From: Paramecium pentaurelia
Taxonomy: Eukaryota; Ciliophora; Oligohymenophorea; Peniculida; Parameciidae
Length of the DNA: 64,000 nucleotides
Reading direction: 5' to 3'
NCBI GenBank assembly: GCA_905183005.1
Contig: CAJJDO010000103.1
Location: 94,976-158,975, forward strand
The position numbers and the translations under genes were made by a program. The notes beneath the pieces were generated by a model. It saw only the letters and a program-made list of their open reading frames with translations. It had not been told where the DNA came from and did no database searches. Of this stretch, positions 37,626 to 48,395 are shown piece after piece. Each line of letters begins with the position of its first letter. Position 1 is the stretch's first letter.

Positions 37626-39216
37626 ATGGGAAATAAGTAGTCAAATAAAAAAATAAAATAAGAGTTTTATATTTCAAGTAAATTAATCTTAATTAAGAGA
37701 GAATTAATTATCTACTTTTAATTTAAATAGTGATGATATTTTAAAATAAATGTAAATTACATATAATTAATAATTTCTATTTTTTGATGATCAAGGAAGA
37801 ATTCCACCTGTGTAATGAAATAAAGACACCAAATTGTGGTTTAATTTTAAGGCCATTTCTATTAAAGTTTTTCAAGCAAACTTTGTAATTGTCAATATCT
37901 AATAATAAATTTTTATAATTTGGACAAATTATTAAGGTTGTTATATGAAAGTCAATAAATTTGTAGTTGATACCCAGCAGAATATCAAAATTTTTAAGTC
38001 TTATTTATATTTAAATTTAAGATTCAATTGTTTATATGACTCCTTGATCTTAAAACAGAATCCACCAGTTTTTGATTATTATTTTTCTTTTTTCCATCCT
38101 GTCATTTCCAAATGAAAAATTTAATTATTGTTATTACTACCAGAAATAATTACCTCCAGAAGAGATACTTTTGTACATTTATTAGGAGGAAGAAATATAG
38201 ATTCGATTACTAAAACAAAAATGAGCTTTACCAATACTAAGATTATTAAAGCATAATTGAAATCTTTAGTGATTTTCAAAATATTTCATTATGCTTAGAA
38301 AAAATTTTCAATTAAATAAAAGTTGAATATGGAAAATCTAACTTAAGTGTTAATGATAATTCTTTCGAAATTCAAAATATTTGATAAATCAGATTTCTAA
38401 AATTACTTAGCTGCTACTTCCAAATATATTGTATTACCCTAATTTTTATTTGCAGAAAAATTAATTAAATGAACCTTAAATCAAATTCAAGAAAATGATA
38501 TTTTAATATTATGTGGCATTCATGCTGGAGATGTTCAGCCATCATTTATTTTATAAGGTATTATTGAATCTTTAAAAAGTTATTACTAAACTGGCCAATA
38601 TTTATTTGAAAACTATGCTTTCTTAATCATGACAATGTTAAATTGTGATAGAGTTTATTGTGGACATTATAGATTAGATTCTTTATCAAATGATGAAAAT
38701 AGAATTTACAATAGATTTATGAAATTTCCAAAATTTAATGGTCCTATTGTTGTTTTAAAAATATTTAAAAACCACAAAGTAGCATTCTATATTGAAATTT
38801 GTTCTCAGTTTGCTAAATAATCGCTTTATTTATACAAATTGACACTCTAACACATCAATTCATCATGCTATTTTAGTATATTATTAGGATATTTGTAGGA
38901 ATTTCAGAAATAAATAACACCAAAAGTTCACCATTTTCGAAAAAAGTACCTATGTTCACTTAAATTAATTATCAACAAAATTAATATGGAGTTGAAGGAA
39001 AAAGAAGAAAATATTTAAAAAGCATTAGAAAGTAAAATTCAATATGCAAAAGAGAATTTAGTACCTCAAGCTATGACTGTCCATTACACATATTCGATTA
39101 ATCCATATTTGACAGGAGTTGCAAAAACTCATGTTTACTTAACAAAATAAAGTTATGTTTAGTTATACAATAGAAGTTAACTATAGATAATTAGGTCTTT
39201 AAATATGAAACATTGA
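37626..39216 (+). pseudogene. Degenerate gene, family unknown
   Basis: Coding-like segments are scattered in different frames with TGA codons between them. They include MGNKQSNKK at 37626, then FDDQGRIPPVQ before a TGA, then a segment ending VFDYYFSFFHPVISK and TGA, then DFQNISLCLEKIF, and LPQFLFAEKLIK ending at a TGA at 38470-38472. After that TGA, a frame of about 248 codons is open to 39216 (containing GIHAGDVQPSFILQG and NCDRVYCGHYRLDSL). The last part could still be an intact small gene from the ATG at 38629. I infer a decayed gene; unrecognised introns are the alternative. Confidence 0.4.
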
Positions 39217-39360
39217 TTTTATTAATTTAAGCAAAGATATAATTGAATCACTTTACTCAGCCAACCAAAATTAAGATTTTATCTAAATAAAATCACAATT
39301 AGACTCAAATATATTTAACTGACAAAACCTTTCTAATTAAATATAAATAAAATTTAATTA

Positions 39361-40490
39361 ATGAAAAGAATCCTAATTTGCTTGCTTTTCATATCTTTAA
39401 TATCTGGTAGGGCTGTCAATCACCTTGTTGATGAGAAAAAGCCTGTAGATTCAACAAAAAAAGCTGATGACAAGAAAGAAGAACCAAAAAAAGAGGAGCC
39501 AAAGAAGGAAGAACCTAAAAAAGCTGATGACAAGAAAGAAGAACCAAAAAAGGAAGAGCCTAAGAAGGAAGAGCCTAAAAAAGCTGATGGCAAGAAAGAA
39601 GAACCAAAAAAGGAAGAGCCAAAGAAGGAAGAGCCTAAAAAGGCAGATGACAAGAAAGAAGAACCAAAAAAAGAGGAGCCAAAGAAGGATGAGCCTAAAA
39701 AAGCTGATGATAAGAAAGAAGAACCAAAAAAGGAAGAGCCAAAGAAGGATGAGCCTAAAAAAGCAGATGATAAGAAAGAAGAACCAAAAAAGGAAGAGCC
39801 TAAAAAAGAAGAAAAAAAAGATGAGAAAAAGGACGAAAAGAAAGATGAGAAGAAAGACGAGAAGAAAGATGAAAAGAAGGACGAGAAAAAAGACGAGAAG
39901 AAAGATGAAAAGAAAGATGAGAAAAAAGATGAAAAGAAAGATGAAAAGAAAGATGAAAAGAAAGACGAGAAGAAAGATGAGAAAAAAGACGAGAAAAAAG
40001 ATGAAAAGAAGGACGAGAAAAAAGATGAGAAGAAAGATGAAAAGAAAGATGAGAAAAAAGATGAAAAGAAAGATGAAAAGAAGGATGAGAAGAAAGACGA
40101 GAAGAAAGACGAGAAGAAAGATGAGAAGAAAGACGAGAAAAAAGACGAGAAGAAAGATGAGAAGAAAGACGAGAAAAAAGATGAAAAGAAGGATGAGAAG
40201 AAAGACGAGAAAAAAGATGAAAAGAAGGATGAAAAGAAAAAGGATGAACCTAAATAGAGCCCTGAAGAAAAGAAGTTTAGATCATGCATTGAAGATAAAT
40301 GTGGATCATAAGCTAAAGCATGTGACAAACAATGCAATTCAAAATTAGAATAATGCAAGAATGTAGTTTATGTTGCTGGATACTAAGCTGTAAGACTATT
40401 AAAATAATTTTTTAGTATTTGGATTGCATCAATGAAAGTAAGCCTGCAGTTGCCCTACTTGAGTGTGTTTAATCTAAATGCTTGGAGTGA
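39361..40490 (+). CDS. Secreted Lys/Glu repeat protein with Cys-rich tail
   Basis: 367 residues after removal of a 26-nt intron (40390-40415). Signal peptide MKRILICLLFISLISG. Residues about 30-150 are repeats of KKEEPKKEEPKKADD. Residues about 160-295 are more than 30 copies of a four-residue DEKK unit. The final 70 residues form a compact domain with eight Cys (FRSCIEDKCGSQAKACDKQC, and LECVQSKC at the end). The central part is nearly pure charged helix or random coil. The function is unknown to me; a secreted granule or surface-coat protein is inferred. The 3' 963 bp of the gene (from 39528) lie in the 1095-bp duplicated block. Confidence 0.85.
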
Positions 40491-40622
40491 AAATAATTTT
40501 AAATTTAAGCAAATTCATATCAAATAATTATATAAAAAATCAATGCCTTCCTCATAATTGAAATTAAAAGTTTAAACTACTAATTCCAAGATATTATCTA
40601 GTTAGCAATTAAATGAATTTCC
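39528..40622. repeat. First copy of exact 1095-bp duplication (assembly overlap)
   Basis: Identical to 40624-41718 at an offset of 1096, with a single N at 40623 between the copies. It spans most of the Lys/Glu repeat gene and its 3' flank. A near-perfect internal repeat is just where an assembler would fail to merge two contigs, so an artefact is the simplest explanation. Confidence 0.9.
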
Positions 40623-40623
40623 N

Positions 40624-41586
40624 TGACAAGAAAGAAGAACCAAAAAAGGAAGAGCCTAAGAAGGAAGAGCCTAAAAAAGCTGATGGCAAGAAAGAAGAAC
40701 CAAAAAAGGAAGAGCCAAAGAAGGAAGAGCCTAAAAAGGCAGATGACAAGAAAGAAGAACCAAAAAAAGAGGAGCCAAAGAAGGATGAGCCTAAAAAAGC
40801 TGATGATAAGAAAGAAGAACCAAAAAAGGAAGAGCCAAAGAAGGATGAGCCTAAAAAAGCAGATGATAAGAAAGAAGAACCAAAAAAGGAAGAGCCTAAA
40901 AAAGAAGAAAAAAAAGATGAGAAAAAGGACGAAAAGAAAGATGAGAAGAAAGACGAGAAGAAAGATGAAAAGAAGGACGAGAAAAAAGACGAGAAGAAAG
41001 ATGAAAAGAAAGATGAGAAAAAAGATGAAAAGAAAGATGAAAAGAAAGATGAAAAGAAAGACGAGAAGAAAGATGAGAAAAAAGACGAGAAAAAAGATGA
41101 AAAGAAGGACGAGAAAAAAGATGAGAAGAAAGATGAAAAGAAAGATGAGAAAAAAGATGAAAAGAAAGATGAAAAGAAGGATGAGAAGAAAGACGAGAAG
41201 AAAGACGAGAAGAAAGATGAGAAGAAAGACGAGAAAAAAGACGAGAAGAAAGATGAGAAGAAAGACGAGAAAAAAGATGAAAAGAAGGATGAGAAGAAAG
41301 ACGAGAAAAAAGATGAAAAGAAGGATGAAAAGAAAAAGGATGAACCTAAATAGAGCCCTGAAGAAAAGAAGTTTAGATCATGCATTGAAGATAAATGTGG
41401 ATCATAAGCTAAAGCATGTGACAAACAATGCAATTCAAAATTAGAATAATGCAAGAATGTAGTTTATGTTGCTGGATACTAAGCTGTAAGACTATTAAAA
41501 TAATTTTTTAGTATTTGGATTGCATCAATGAAAGTAAGCCTGCAGTTGCCCTACTTGAGTGTGTTTAATCTAAATGCTTGGAGTGA
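40624..41586 (+). pseudogene. 5'-truncated duplicate of the Lys/Glu repeat gene
   Basis: It lacks the signal peptide and the first repeat; otherwise it is identical to the gene at 39361-40490, with the same intron (offset 1096) and the same Cys-rich tail and stop. I treat it as an assembly artefact. Confidence 0.85.
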
Positions 41587-41718
41587 AAATAATTTTAAAT
41601 TTAAGCAAATTCATATCAAATAATTATATAAAAAATCAATGCCTTCCTCATAATTGAAATTAAAAGTTTAAACTACTAATTCCAAGATATTATCTAGTTA
41701 GCAATTAAATGAATTTCC
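40624..41718. repeat. Second copy of exact 1095-bp duplication
   Basis: Second copy of the block at 39528-40622. It joins on the right directly to new sequence, so the true 3' flank of the Lys/Glu gene is probably the sequence after 41718. Confidence 0.9.
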
Positions 41719-41743
41719 TCTGATAATATCAATTAATTTAATT

Positions 41744-42630
41744 ATGAAAACTCAAACCCTGTTATTTAGTTCACGTATAAGTGTTTGAAAAAATGTATTC
41801 TAAATAATTTTTTTAGCTCGATATGTGGGAGAGAATAGAATTTTTATATCTCAAGGTTAATAAATAGGGTAGTTAATTTTTAATTAACTTAGCAATAAAG
41901 TTAGTGAACTTGAGGAATCTAAGATGTTTGGAGAAATAACTACTTCTTCTCCAAAATAGACAGTATAAGCTTAGCCTAATACAAATAAAGTGCCTGCACC
42001 TGATTAAGGTAAGCCAGAACCAAAGTCTGATTAAGGTAAAAATATGCCTTGTAAATATAGGTAAAACAGATCCTAAAGCTGATTAAGGGAAAACAGAGAC
42101 TAAATATGATTAACGTAATGTTACTCATAAGAGTTACAAATCCTAAAGCTGATTAAGGTAAAGATGAAATTTTCCCGATTAAAGTATTACTGATCCTAAA
42201 GCTGATTAAGGTAAATTTAATATCATTATTAAAGTAAAACTGAGCCTAAATCTGATTAAGGAAATTCAAAGCCAAAAGAAGATGAAAGTAAAATACAACC
42301 AAAAGATGATTAAGGTAGAATCATTTCTAAACCTAATTAAGGCAAAGCTGAATCCTAAAGAAAACAAAAAAAAACAAAGATAAAAAGCCAAAATCAGAAA
42401 AAGCAAAAAAAATTTAGAAAGATAGTGAAAGTGATAGTGAGAGTGATAGTGAGAGCGAAGGTGAAAAAGGCGAAGAACCTGTTGATTTCTAATAATTTCT
42501 TAGAAAGGGAATGCACAAATTTAGTGAATGCTTGTGCTAAAGTTTCAGGCTGTGTACCTGCTCTGCAAAATTGCAAATCTGTTGCAGATAATGAAGGTAT
42601 TTCCAAAGTTTTCATATATTTTTAATTCAT
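41744..42630 (+). pseudogene. Broken paralogue: secreted PKADQG repeat protein
   Basis: Begins MKTQTLLF, like a signal peptide. The middle shows several degenerate repeats readable as K(T/P)xPKADQGK, but they lie in shifting frames (41990-42360). Then come an acidic SESDSESDSESEGE tract and a Cys-rich tail (ECTNLVNACAKVSGCVPAL, then NCKSVADNEG) in yet another frame. The order of signal peptide, charged repeat and Cys-rich tail matches the Lys/Glu repeat gene next door, so I infer a decaying tandem paralogue. At least three frameshifts would be needed to read it through. Confidence 0.6.
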
Positions 42631-42666
42631 AGTATGTTTCATGTTTATCTGACAGTAAAACAGCAT

Positions 42667-42682
42667 TATATATATATATATA
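42667..42682. repeat. Short (TA)n run
   Basis: A simple TA repeat in the intergenic region after the broken paralogue. Common in this AT-rich genome; no function inferred. Confidence 0.7.
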
Positions 42683-42842
42683 TGCATAAATTATAATTGC
42701 ATTGATTTCATGGAATGAGTTGGAAATGATTATGATAAAAAAATATAAGAATTTGGTTTATTAGATTATTAATTGTCCATTATTTTTAATTAGATCAGAT
42801 TATTATTATATTTATATAGATTATTTAATTAATTTTAACAAA

Positions 42843-44331
42843 ATGTCTAATAATCCAGAAGAAGAATTACAAAGTTAAATGAACTAGATCATAGAAAATG
42901 GGATATTAAAAAATATTGAAAATGTGTAGCTTAAGAATAAAGTTCTTTAAAGTCTTTAGTTGAAAAGAGTTTCAAAGTTAACTTTAATTGGTATTGATAT
43001 AAGTAAAAACTAAAATTAAAATAAGTTCTTGACTTAAAATTTCGAGGTGGATCTACACAGCTGAAGGATAAATATTCAAAAACATACGTTAAGCTGTTTG
43101 CTTAATTACCTTAACCAAAAGACGAGATTATCAATTATATTCTTTTCTTAATCACCTACAATATTCATTGGTATTTATGGAAAGATGCATAATATAAAGA
43201 ATAAGTGAACATTAGGTAGTTTTTTACAATAATTGAAGATTTGTATACGATTGCTATCATATAGTAATATTTTACTCGAATGGATTATATGTTTCAGATG
43301 CATATATAAGAGGATAAATAGATAAAATTTTCACATCTAAATTTTTAGAGTACGAAAGAATTCAAGATCAGATAATACTGTAAAAGAAATTGGAGTAGAA
43401 GAGAAAAGCTTAAGAAAAAACATTTTTAGGTAGGAAGCTTATGTTTCCAAATTTATCTGGTGATGGATTAACATTTGCTAAACATTTGAATGAAAAATTG
43501 AAACCACAAAAAATATTAAGAAAAGATTCTACTAAAATTGAATAATTTGAAGACCAGAATGTTTAAGTATCTGCTTAAACTAAATATTTACTATCTCATC
43601 TTTAGCTAAATGTTAATTAGGTTTCTCCTTCTGTAAAACTAGTATTACATATGAACAAACCACAAGTTCCGTTTTCAAGACCAAAGATGCTTTAGCATAA
43701 TTTTGAAAAGTCAGATGAAAAACTTAAATTTGTTGGATTACTTAACAATCAACCTTAAATTTAGAAAAAACAAGATATTAAATATACTTAAAATATTTTA
43801 GACAAATTTAATTTAAGAGCTCCTCCAAAGGAATATTATTAAAAATTTGCAAAGGTAGATCCTTTATTTAAGGAAATGCTTGAATTGAATTATGTTCTCA
43901 ATAACCATTAAGAGAGTCTTCATGATTTATATTAATTCAAGGAATTGGGACAATATGAGATTTAAATGCCTTTATCTGAGGAATCTCCATTAGATCAATA
44001 AATTCAACATAAGTCATAATTTGATACACCTGATGATGGAACCAATACATAGCCTCCTTAAATAGAATAACCGCAAATAATTTTACCATAAGTTTAAGGA
44101 GAGTAAAACTTTAAAGTTACAGATTCATTAAATATCCTTGATTAGAGATAGGGATAATAGAAATAGAATGTTCCTCTTTATTAATCAAAATAAAAAGAAT
44201 ATAAATAAAAATATGATAGATTTATATAATCTGAAAGCACAGATAATAAAATAAATAGTATTTATGTTGATCTTCAGAAGAAATAACATGTAATAATGAA
44301 TCATCATCATAAGAGTTCTAGAAGAAAATGA
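42843..44331 (+). CDS. Hypothetical protein, helical domain plus Gln-rich tail
   Basis: 478 residues after removal of introns 43003-43025 (23 nt) and probably 43380-43408 (29 nt). Residues about 45-175 are a compact, Tyr/Phe/Trp-rich helical domain (YILFLITYNIHWYLWKDAQY). The remaining two thirds are low complexity, with Pro/Gln-rich pieces such as TQPPQIEQPQ and a His run followed by a basic end (HHHHKSSRRK). There is no membrane segment or signal peptide. I do not recognise it. The second intron is less certain, because alternatives of different length could be drawn. Confidence 0.65.
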
Positions 44332-44640
44332 ATTATATTTAAATAGAAATAATATATCTTAATTTAAAAGTATCTCGATTAGAGAGAAATATAAATAGCA
44401 TTTGTTATTAGTAAAAAAAGACAATGGCTGAGGGCCATTTGTTGTCTAGTTAGTGTGGATATAATATATATTAACGTTTAAATGATTTAATCTCTAATTT
44501 GCGAACATTATTGAACTGAAGTCTGAAGATTGAAATTTCTGGAATCTTATGAGATGGTTAAGGAATTCAGGAAGAGAAGGACGATTTATTCATATTTAAT
44601 TTGCATTTACTCATATTTTTGATTAATTATTAAGACAATT
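44332..44640. other. Intergenic stretch with a hairpin
   Basis: No coding frame is supported. At 44419-44447 the sequence AGACAATGGC pairs with GCCATTTGTTGTCT (loop TGAGG, four unpaired bases in one arm), and the stretch is more GC-rich than its surroundings. It might be a small structured RNA, a terminator-like hairpin or chance. Confidence 0.3.
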
Positions 44641-45574
44641 ATGGAGGGCTAAGAATAAACATTTACTTTAAAATCCCACATAGATTAGTAGCTGGGCGGA
44701 GCGACAACAACTAGAGGAGGACGAATTGATCACAGAACCAAAGGAGATATTGGCAACCCAAATCAACCTTATAGAGCTCAACAGAGGGAAATCTATTAAG
44801 TTAATTATTAAATGTCCTATCACATAGACAACAATCTTTTTAAGAAAGTTTTGTAAATAAATATGAACAAAATTCATATATAATTTATGGGTTGTTAAAT
44901 ATTTAATATAATGAATATTAATTAATCTCAATATAGTTTAGAGAATGAGAAACTCAAAATAAAAATCAAATATCTGGAAGATTTTATTGAGAATTCGAAT
45001 AATTATGAAAAAACTAACTAACTCTTTGATCTAAAACAATTCTTATCAAAAAATTATAAAAGATTTAGCATGCTATTGGATGAAATCTACTATTTAAAAT
45101 AGTAAGTTGAAGGAGAACAAATGTAAAGGATTAATGAAGCTTAGAAACTATAAACAGAAATTAATTAACTCAGAATGACAACTAGTTAACTATAACAATA
45201 ATTATCTTAATCATAACTTTAACTATAATAATAATAACAATAATAAATAGAAGAAAGCGAACATGATGTTTATAGAGGATCTTTGAATCCAATATAAAGA
45301 TTAGAGCAAATAGAAAATCTTGAAAATACCATCAAATAATTATCAGACGAAGTATCAAAATAAATTTAATTAGATAGAGGAAATTACTCAACTCAATATC
45401 AAACAAAGAGAGTAGTTAAAGAAGAAAGATTTTTTTAGAGAATACGAGATGATGTGTAAGGAAACAGAGGGATTACGATAACAAAATGCAAAATTGTTAG
45501 ACTAATTAAAAGCTTTCAATTCTAACAGAACAAATACCAATTCATAAAATTAAGGAAATATCAATGGATTTTGA
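44641..45574 (+). CDS. Coiled-coil hypothetical protein
   Basis: 303 residues after removal of a 22-nt intron (45352-45373), which restores the frame into EYEMMCKETEGLRQQNAKLL. The first 55 residues are polar and Gly/Arg-containing (GGATTTRGGRIDHRTKGDIG). From about residue 90 a long coiled coil rich in Gln, Glu and Lys runs to the end, and includes a polyQ stretch. The segment between (44790-44910) is AT-rich and could instead be an unrecognised intron or the gap between two genes; an ATG at 44911 begins the coiled coil. Composition suggests a cytoskeletal or basal-body component. Function unknown. Confidence 0.6.
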
Positions 45575-45621
45575 GTAACATTTTTCTATATATCTATATA
45601 AGTAATAAACATATAATAGTA

Positions 45622-46285
45622 TCATTTATATGCTCTAGCTGCCTAATAATAATCTTATCTAGGCTTATAATCTTAGGCTTTGGGCTAAGATTCTTAAGGT
45701 TTTCTTTACTACTATAAACTTTCTAAATAAGCTTTCTATTATTCAATTTCTTCCCTTGTAAGACCCAAAGCCAAGTAATCTATATCATCATCAACAGCTT
45801 TTGGTTATTATCTAAAATTTTATAATTTATTATACTATTTTTTTTATTAGGGTTGTTAACTATATTATCTATGTAAATTTTGATCTGATTATTTTTTATC
45901 AATTCCTCTCATATCAAATTATTTATTATCATAGTATTTATTCTCTTATTATCTATTTAAATAAGAATTAGGATCATATTATCTTTATTCATTTGTCTTT
46001 CTATCTGGACACTTCTATTAGTTAGACTATTAATAAGCATATTTATCAGTTAATTTTTCTTATTAGGGATATACATTTCTAACCTCTTAATTACCAGAAG
46101 CTTATCTTTTAATGACATTTGTTGTTGGTTGAAGTGGATAATCTTTGGGTTTATTTTTTTATTCAACTGCAATTTGTTATTACTATTAATTGAAATTGTA
46201 ATATTATTATGGAGTTTTTCTATTTTAAGAATGATTATCTGTTCTAGTTTCAATTGGTTTATCATACTTATTAATAGGTTATCTA

Positions 46286-46322
<37 letters not shown>

Positions 46323-46960
46323 TGTAAGGTATTGATGGTTTTTCATAACCAAATATTTCATGTTTTGCTTATACTTATTGTTATGGTCTACTAACTTATT
46401 CAGCTTCTGCTTGAAGTTTATATTTATAATCAAAATTCTTATAATCAGGCTTAGGTGGTTAAACACTTTATTAAGGTTGTTATGGAATTTATCTATTTTC
46501 AACTGTTTTTTAAGTTGGTTATTTTTCTTAAACTGATTCTTTTGGTTTTGGAGGTACACATGTAGTTAAATGTTTATTTAAATCTCTAATCATAATATAT
46601 TGTTTGCATATATCACACTTTTCTGTTCTACTTCCGCATAAATTTTCATGTTAAAATATTTAATCTTTAGTTTAATCTAATCCACAATATATACAAGGGA
46701 CTGGTTGTTTAAGACATTTTGTATGTTTTGATATATCTACATTGATATAATGAAGTACCTTAGAATATTTCTTTACAAAATTCGCATTTAGTTCCTTTAT
46801 GAAATTCTTCTTCATGAGATTATGGGTCATTCTTATCAAAGAATTATCCACATCTCTTACATTCTATGTTATTACGAATGCAATAGATTTCATGCAATGA
46901 AAATACTGTCTCTGCGATTTAGGCTCTACAGTTTGAACACACTTATGTCTGTTGGGACAT
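45622..46960 (-). CDS. TRAF-type zinc-finger protein, Gln-rich
   Basis: 438 residues after removal of a 22-nt intron (46737-46758). The N-terminal 165 residues hold several Cys/His fingers of the TRAF/XAF1/TRAFD1 style: VCSNCRAQI, ECKRCGQFFDKNDPQSHEEE, CEFCKEIF, PCIYCGLDQTKDQIFQHEN, CDICKQYIMIRDLNKHLTTC. The rest is Gln/Asn/Pro-rich, and a short acidic helix (DDDIDYLALGLTREEIEQQK) lies near the end. Such fingers mediate protein binding, often with ubiquitin pathway partners. The polyQ tract of nine residues (about 46290-46320) is written entirely in TAA codons. Confidence 0.85.
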
Positions 46961-47441
46961 TATTTTTTAATTAAATAATCGTTGGTTAGATTTTTTATAA
47001 TGAGAATAGCCCCAATTAAGATAATACTTAAACTATTATTATAGTTTTTATTCAATTCATTTTTGCTGTCTTGATCCTTTTCAATTAGTATGAGTATCAT
47101 AAATTGAATCTCGAATTTATGTAAAAGTAAGATGAATTATTTTTCTAAGTTTATTTGAGAGCCATCAGAAAAAATCATTTCAACTCATCTATTATGATTT
47201 ATTCAATTAATTTTATAAAGATGAAGAATCTGGAGGGTTAAATTAAAATATTGGTTTACAGATTAGTCAGCTAATGGTAGTATTTAATAATTAATTTTAG
47301 ATTTAATTCTATTTACAAAGAAATCTCAATAAATTATAGATAAATGAATTTGATTCTTAATAGAAGTAGATAATTACAAAAAATCAACTCAAATTAAGAG
47401 AGTAGATTTTAAAATTAAGTGATTGTTTCATATAATAATGA
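46945..47441 (+). CDS. Small hypothetical protein, one hydrophobic segment
   Basis: About 157 residues after removal of a 23-nt intron (47127-47149). A hydrophobic segment (TIIIVFIQFIFAVLILF) near residue 40 is followed by a polar, helical, Gln-rich region (LQRNLNKLQINEFDSQQKQI). The best ATG overlaps the divergent zinc-finger gene start by 16 bases, which is unusual, so the true start or a first exon may lie elsewhere. Codon patterns after residue 20 look coding. Function unknown. Confidence 0.45.
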
Positions 47442-47790
47442 GATTACTATAAAGAAGATATATATATATACTTTGAGTATAATAATATCATAAATTAAAA
47501 TAGAAAGAAAAATTAAAAAGGATTTGTTATATCAAATAAAATTTAAGAATAAATTTTTAATTATAAAAGGAATCAATATTATTTTAATGGAAGATGCTTG
47601 TATTATTTGTTTTGATAATTATAATTTCTTTGTTTTTAATTAATAAGATATTTTTCAACGTTTAGGAGAATATTTAATTAATTTTATTTATATTGATTTA
47701 TTATTTTACAATATATATATATTTGATTTGGTAAATAAGTTTGGGATGAGAATACTTAAAAATTATTAAGTAATAAATCTAATATAAGTA
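47442..47790. other. AT-rich intergenic stretch
   Basis: About 350 bases between two convergent genes, extremely AT-rich. No gene or element was seen. Confidence 0.45.
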
Positions 47791-48222
47791 TCAAATGTTT
47801 TTTCTATATTATGAGGGTAGTTTAATTTGTTCATTGCTTTAAAATTCGCAACTCAATTAATGTTGAATTTCATGGAGGTCTTCTAAAAAGTTAGACCTGA
47901 TGTTCTAAACTTTGCTAGATTGTTAATCTCTAGATGATGGAAGGGCTTAAAATGTTATAAAATTTGAGAAATGTTGTTCTGAGGAGATTGTTTTGAAAGA
48001 GTAAGATTATAAGGCAGTAGATATGCAAGCATGTTTTTAATACATCTGAGGTTATCTTTGATTGATTTGTAGAGGGACTGCTTCTTGACCAGGGGAACTG
48101 GCTCTTGGTGAAAATTAATCATCTCTTTTGTGGATAATAGATTCTTAACTTGAAGAGTCAACATCATCAAATTTAAGAGTATCAACACGAGGAGAGTTTT
48201 TACAGCACCCAACGCTTCCCAT
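47791..48222 (-). CDS. Small N-terminally lipidated protein
   Basis: 143 residues, no intron. The N-terminus MGSVGCCKNS has Gly2 and a Cys pair, the classic signal for dual myristoyl/palmitoyl attachment to membranes. The remainder is Ser/Gln-rich and probably disordered (DDVDSSSQESIIHKRDD), with a short helical end. No domain. It is divergent from the protein kinase gene with 173 bases between starts. It looks like a plasma- or ciliary-membrane adaptor; that is an inference. Confidence 0.65.
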
Positions 48223-48395
48223 TAAATAGGTTAAATTAAATATTAATTAATATATTGTTTATGATAAAAATGTTAGATTTAAATAAAACTTAATTGATTG
48301 TTATAGATTCAGTTTTTAAGATAAATTTATTAGGTGATTTTTATTAATAGTAGCACCTTATAAAATTATTGATTTATAAGTATTATTAAATTATT

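Noticed and set aside
39420..40358. A 312-residue minus-strand frame rich in Phe and Ser, and plus-strand Arg/Lys frames over the same stretch
   Set aside because: They are shadows of the DEKK repeat in other frames; the frame with signal peptide, intron and Cys tail is the real one.
39467..41353. Possible CRISPR-like or satellite array
   Set aside because: The repeats are coding, vary by synonymous changes, have no spacers and are in a eukaryotic genome.
46129..46335. Plus-strand poly-Leu frame
   Set aside because: Antisense to the polyQ tract of the zinc-finger protein.
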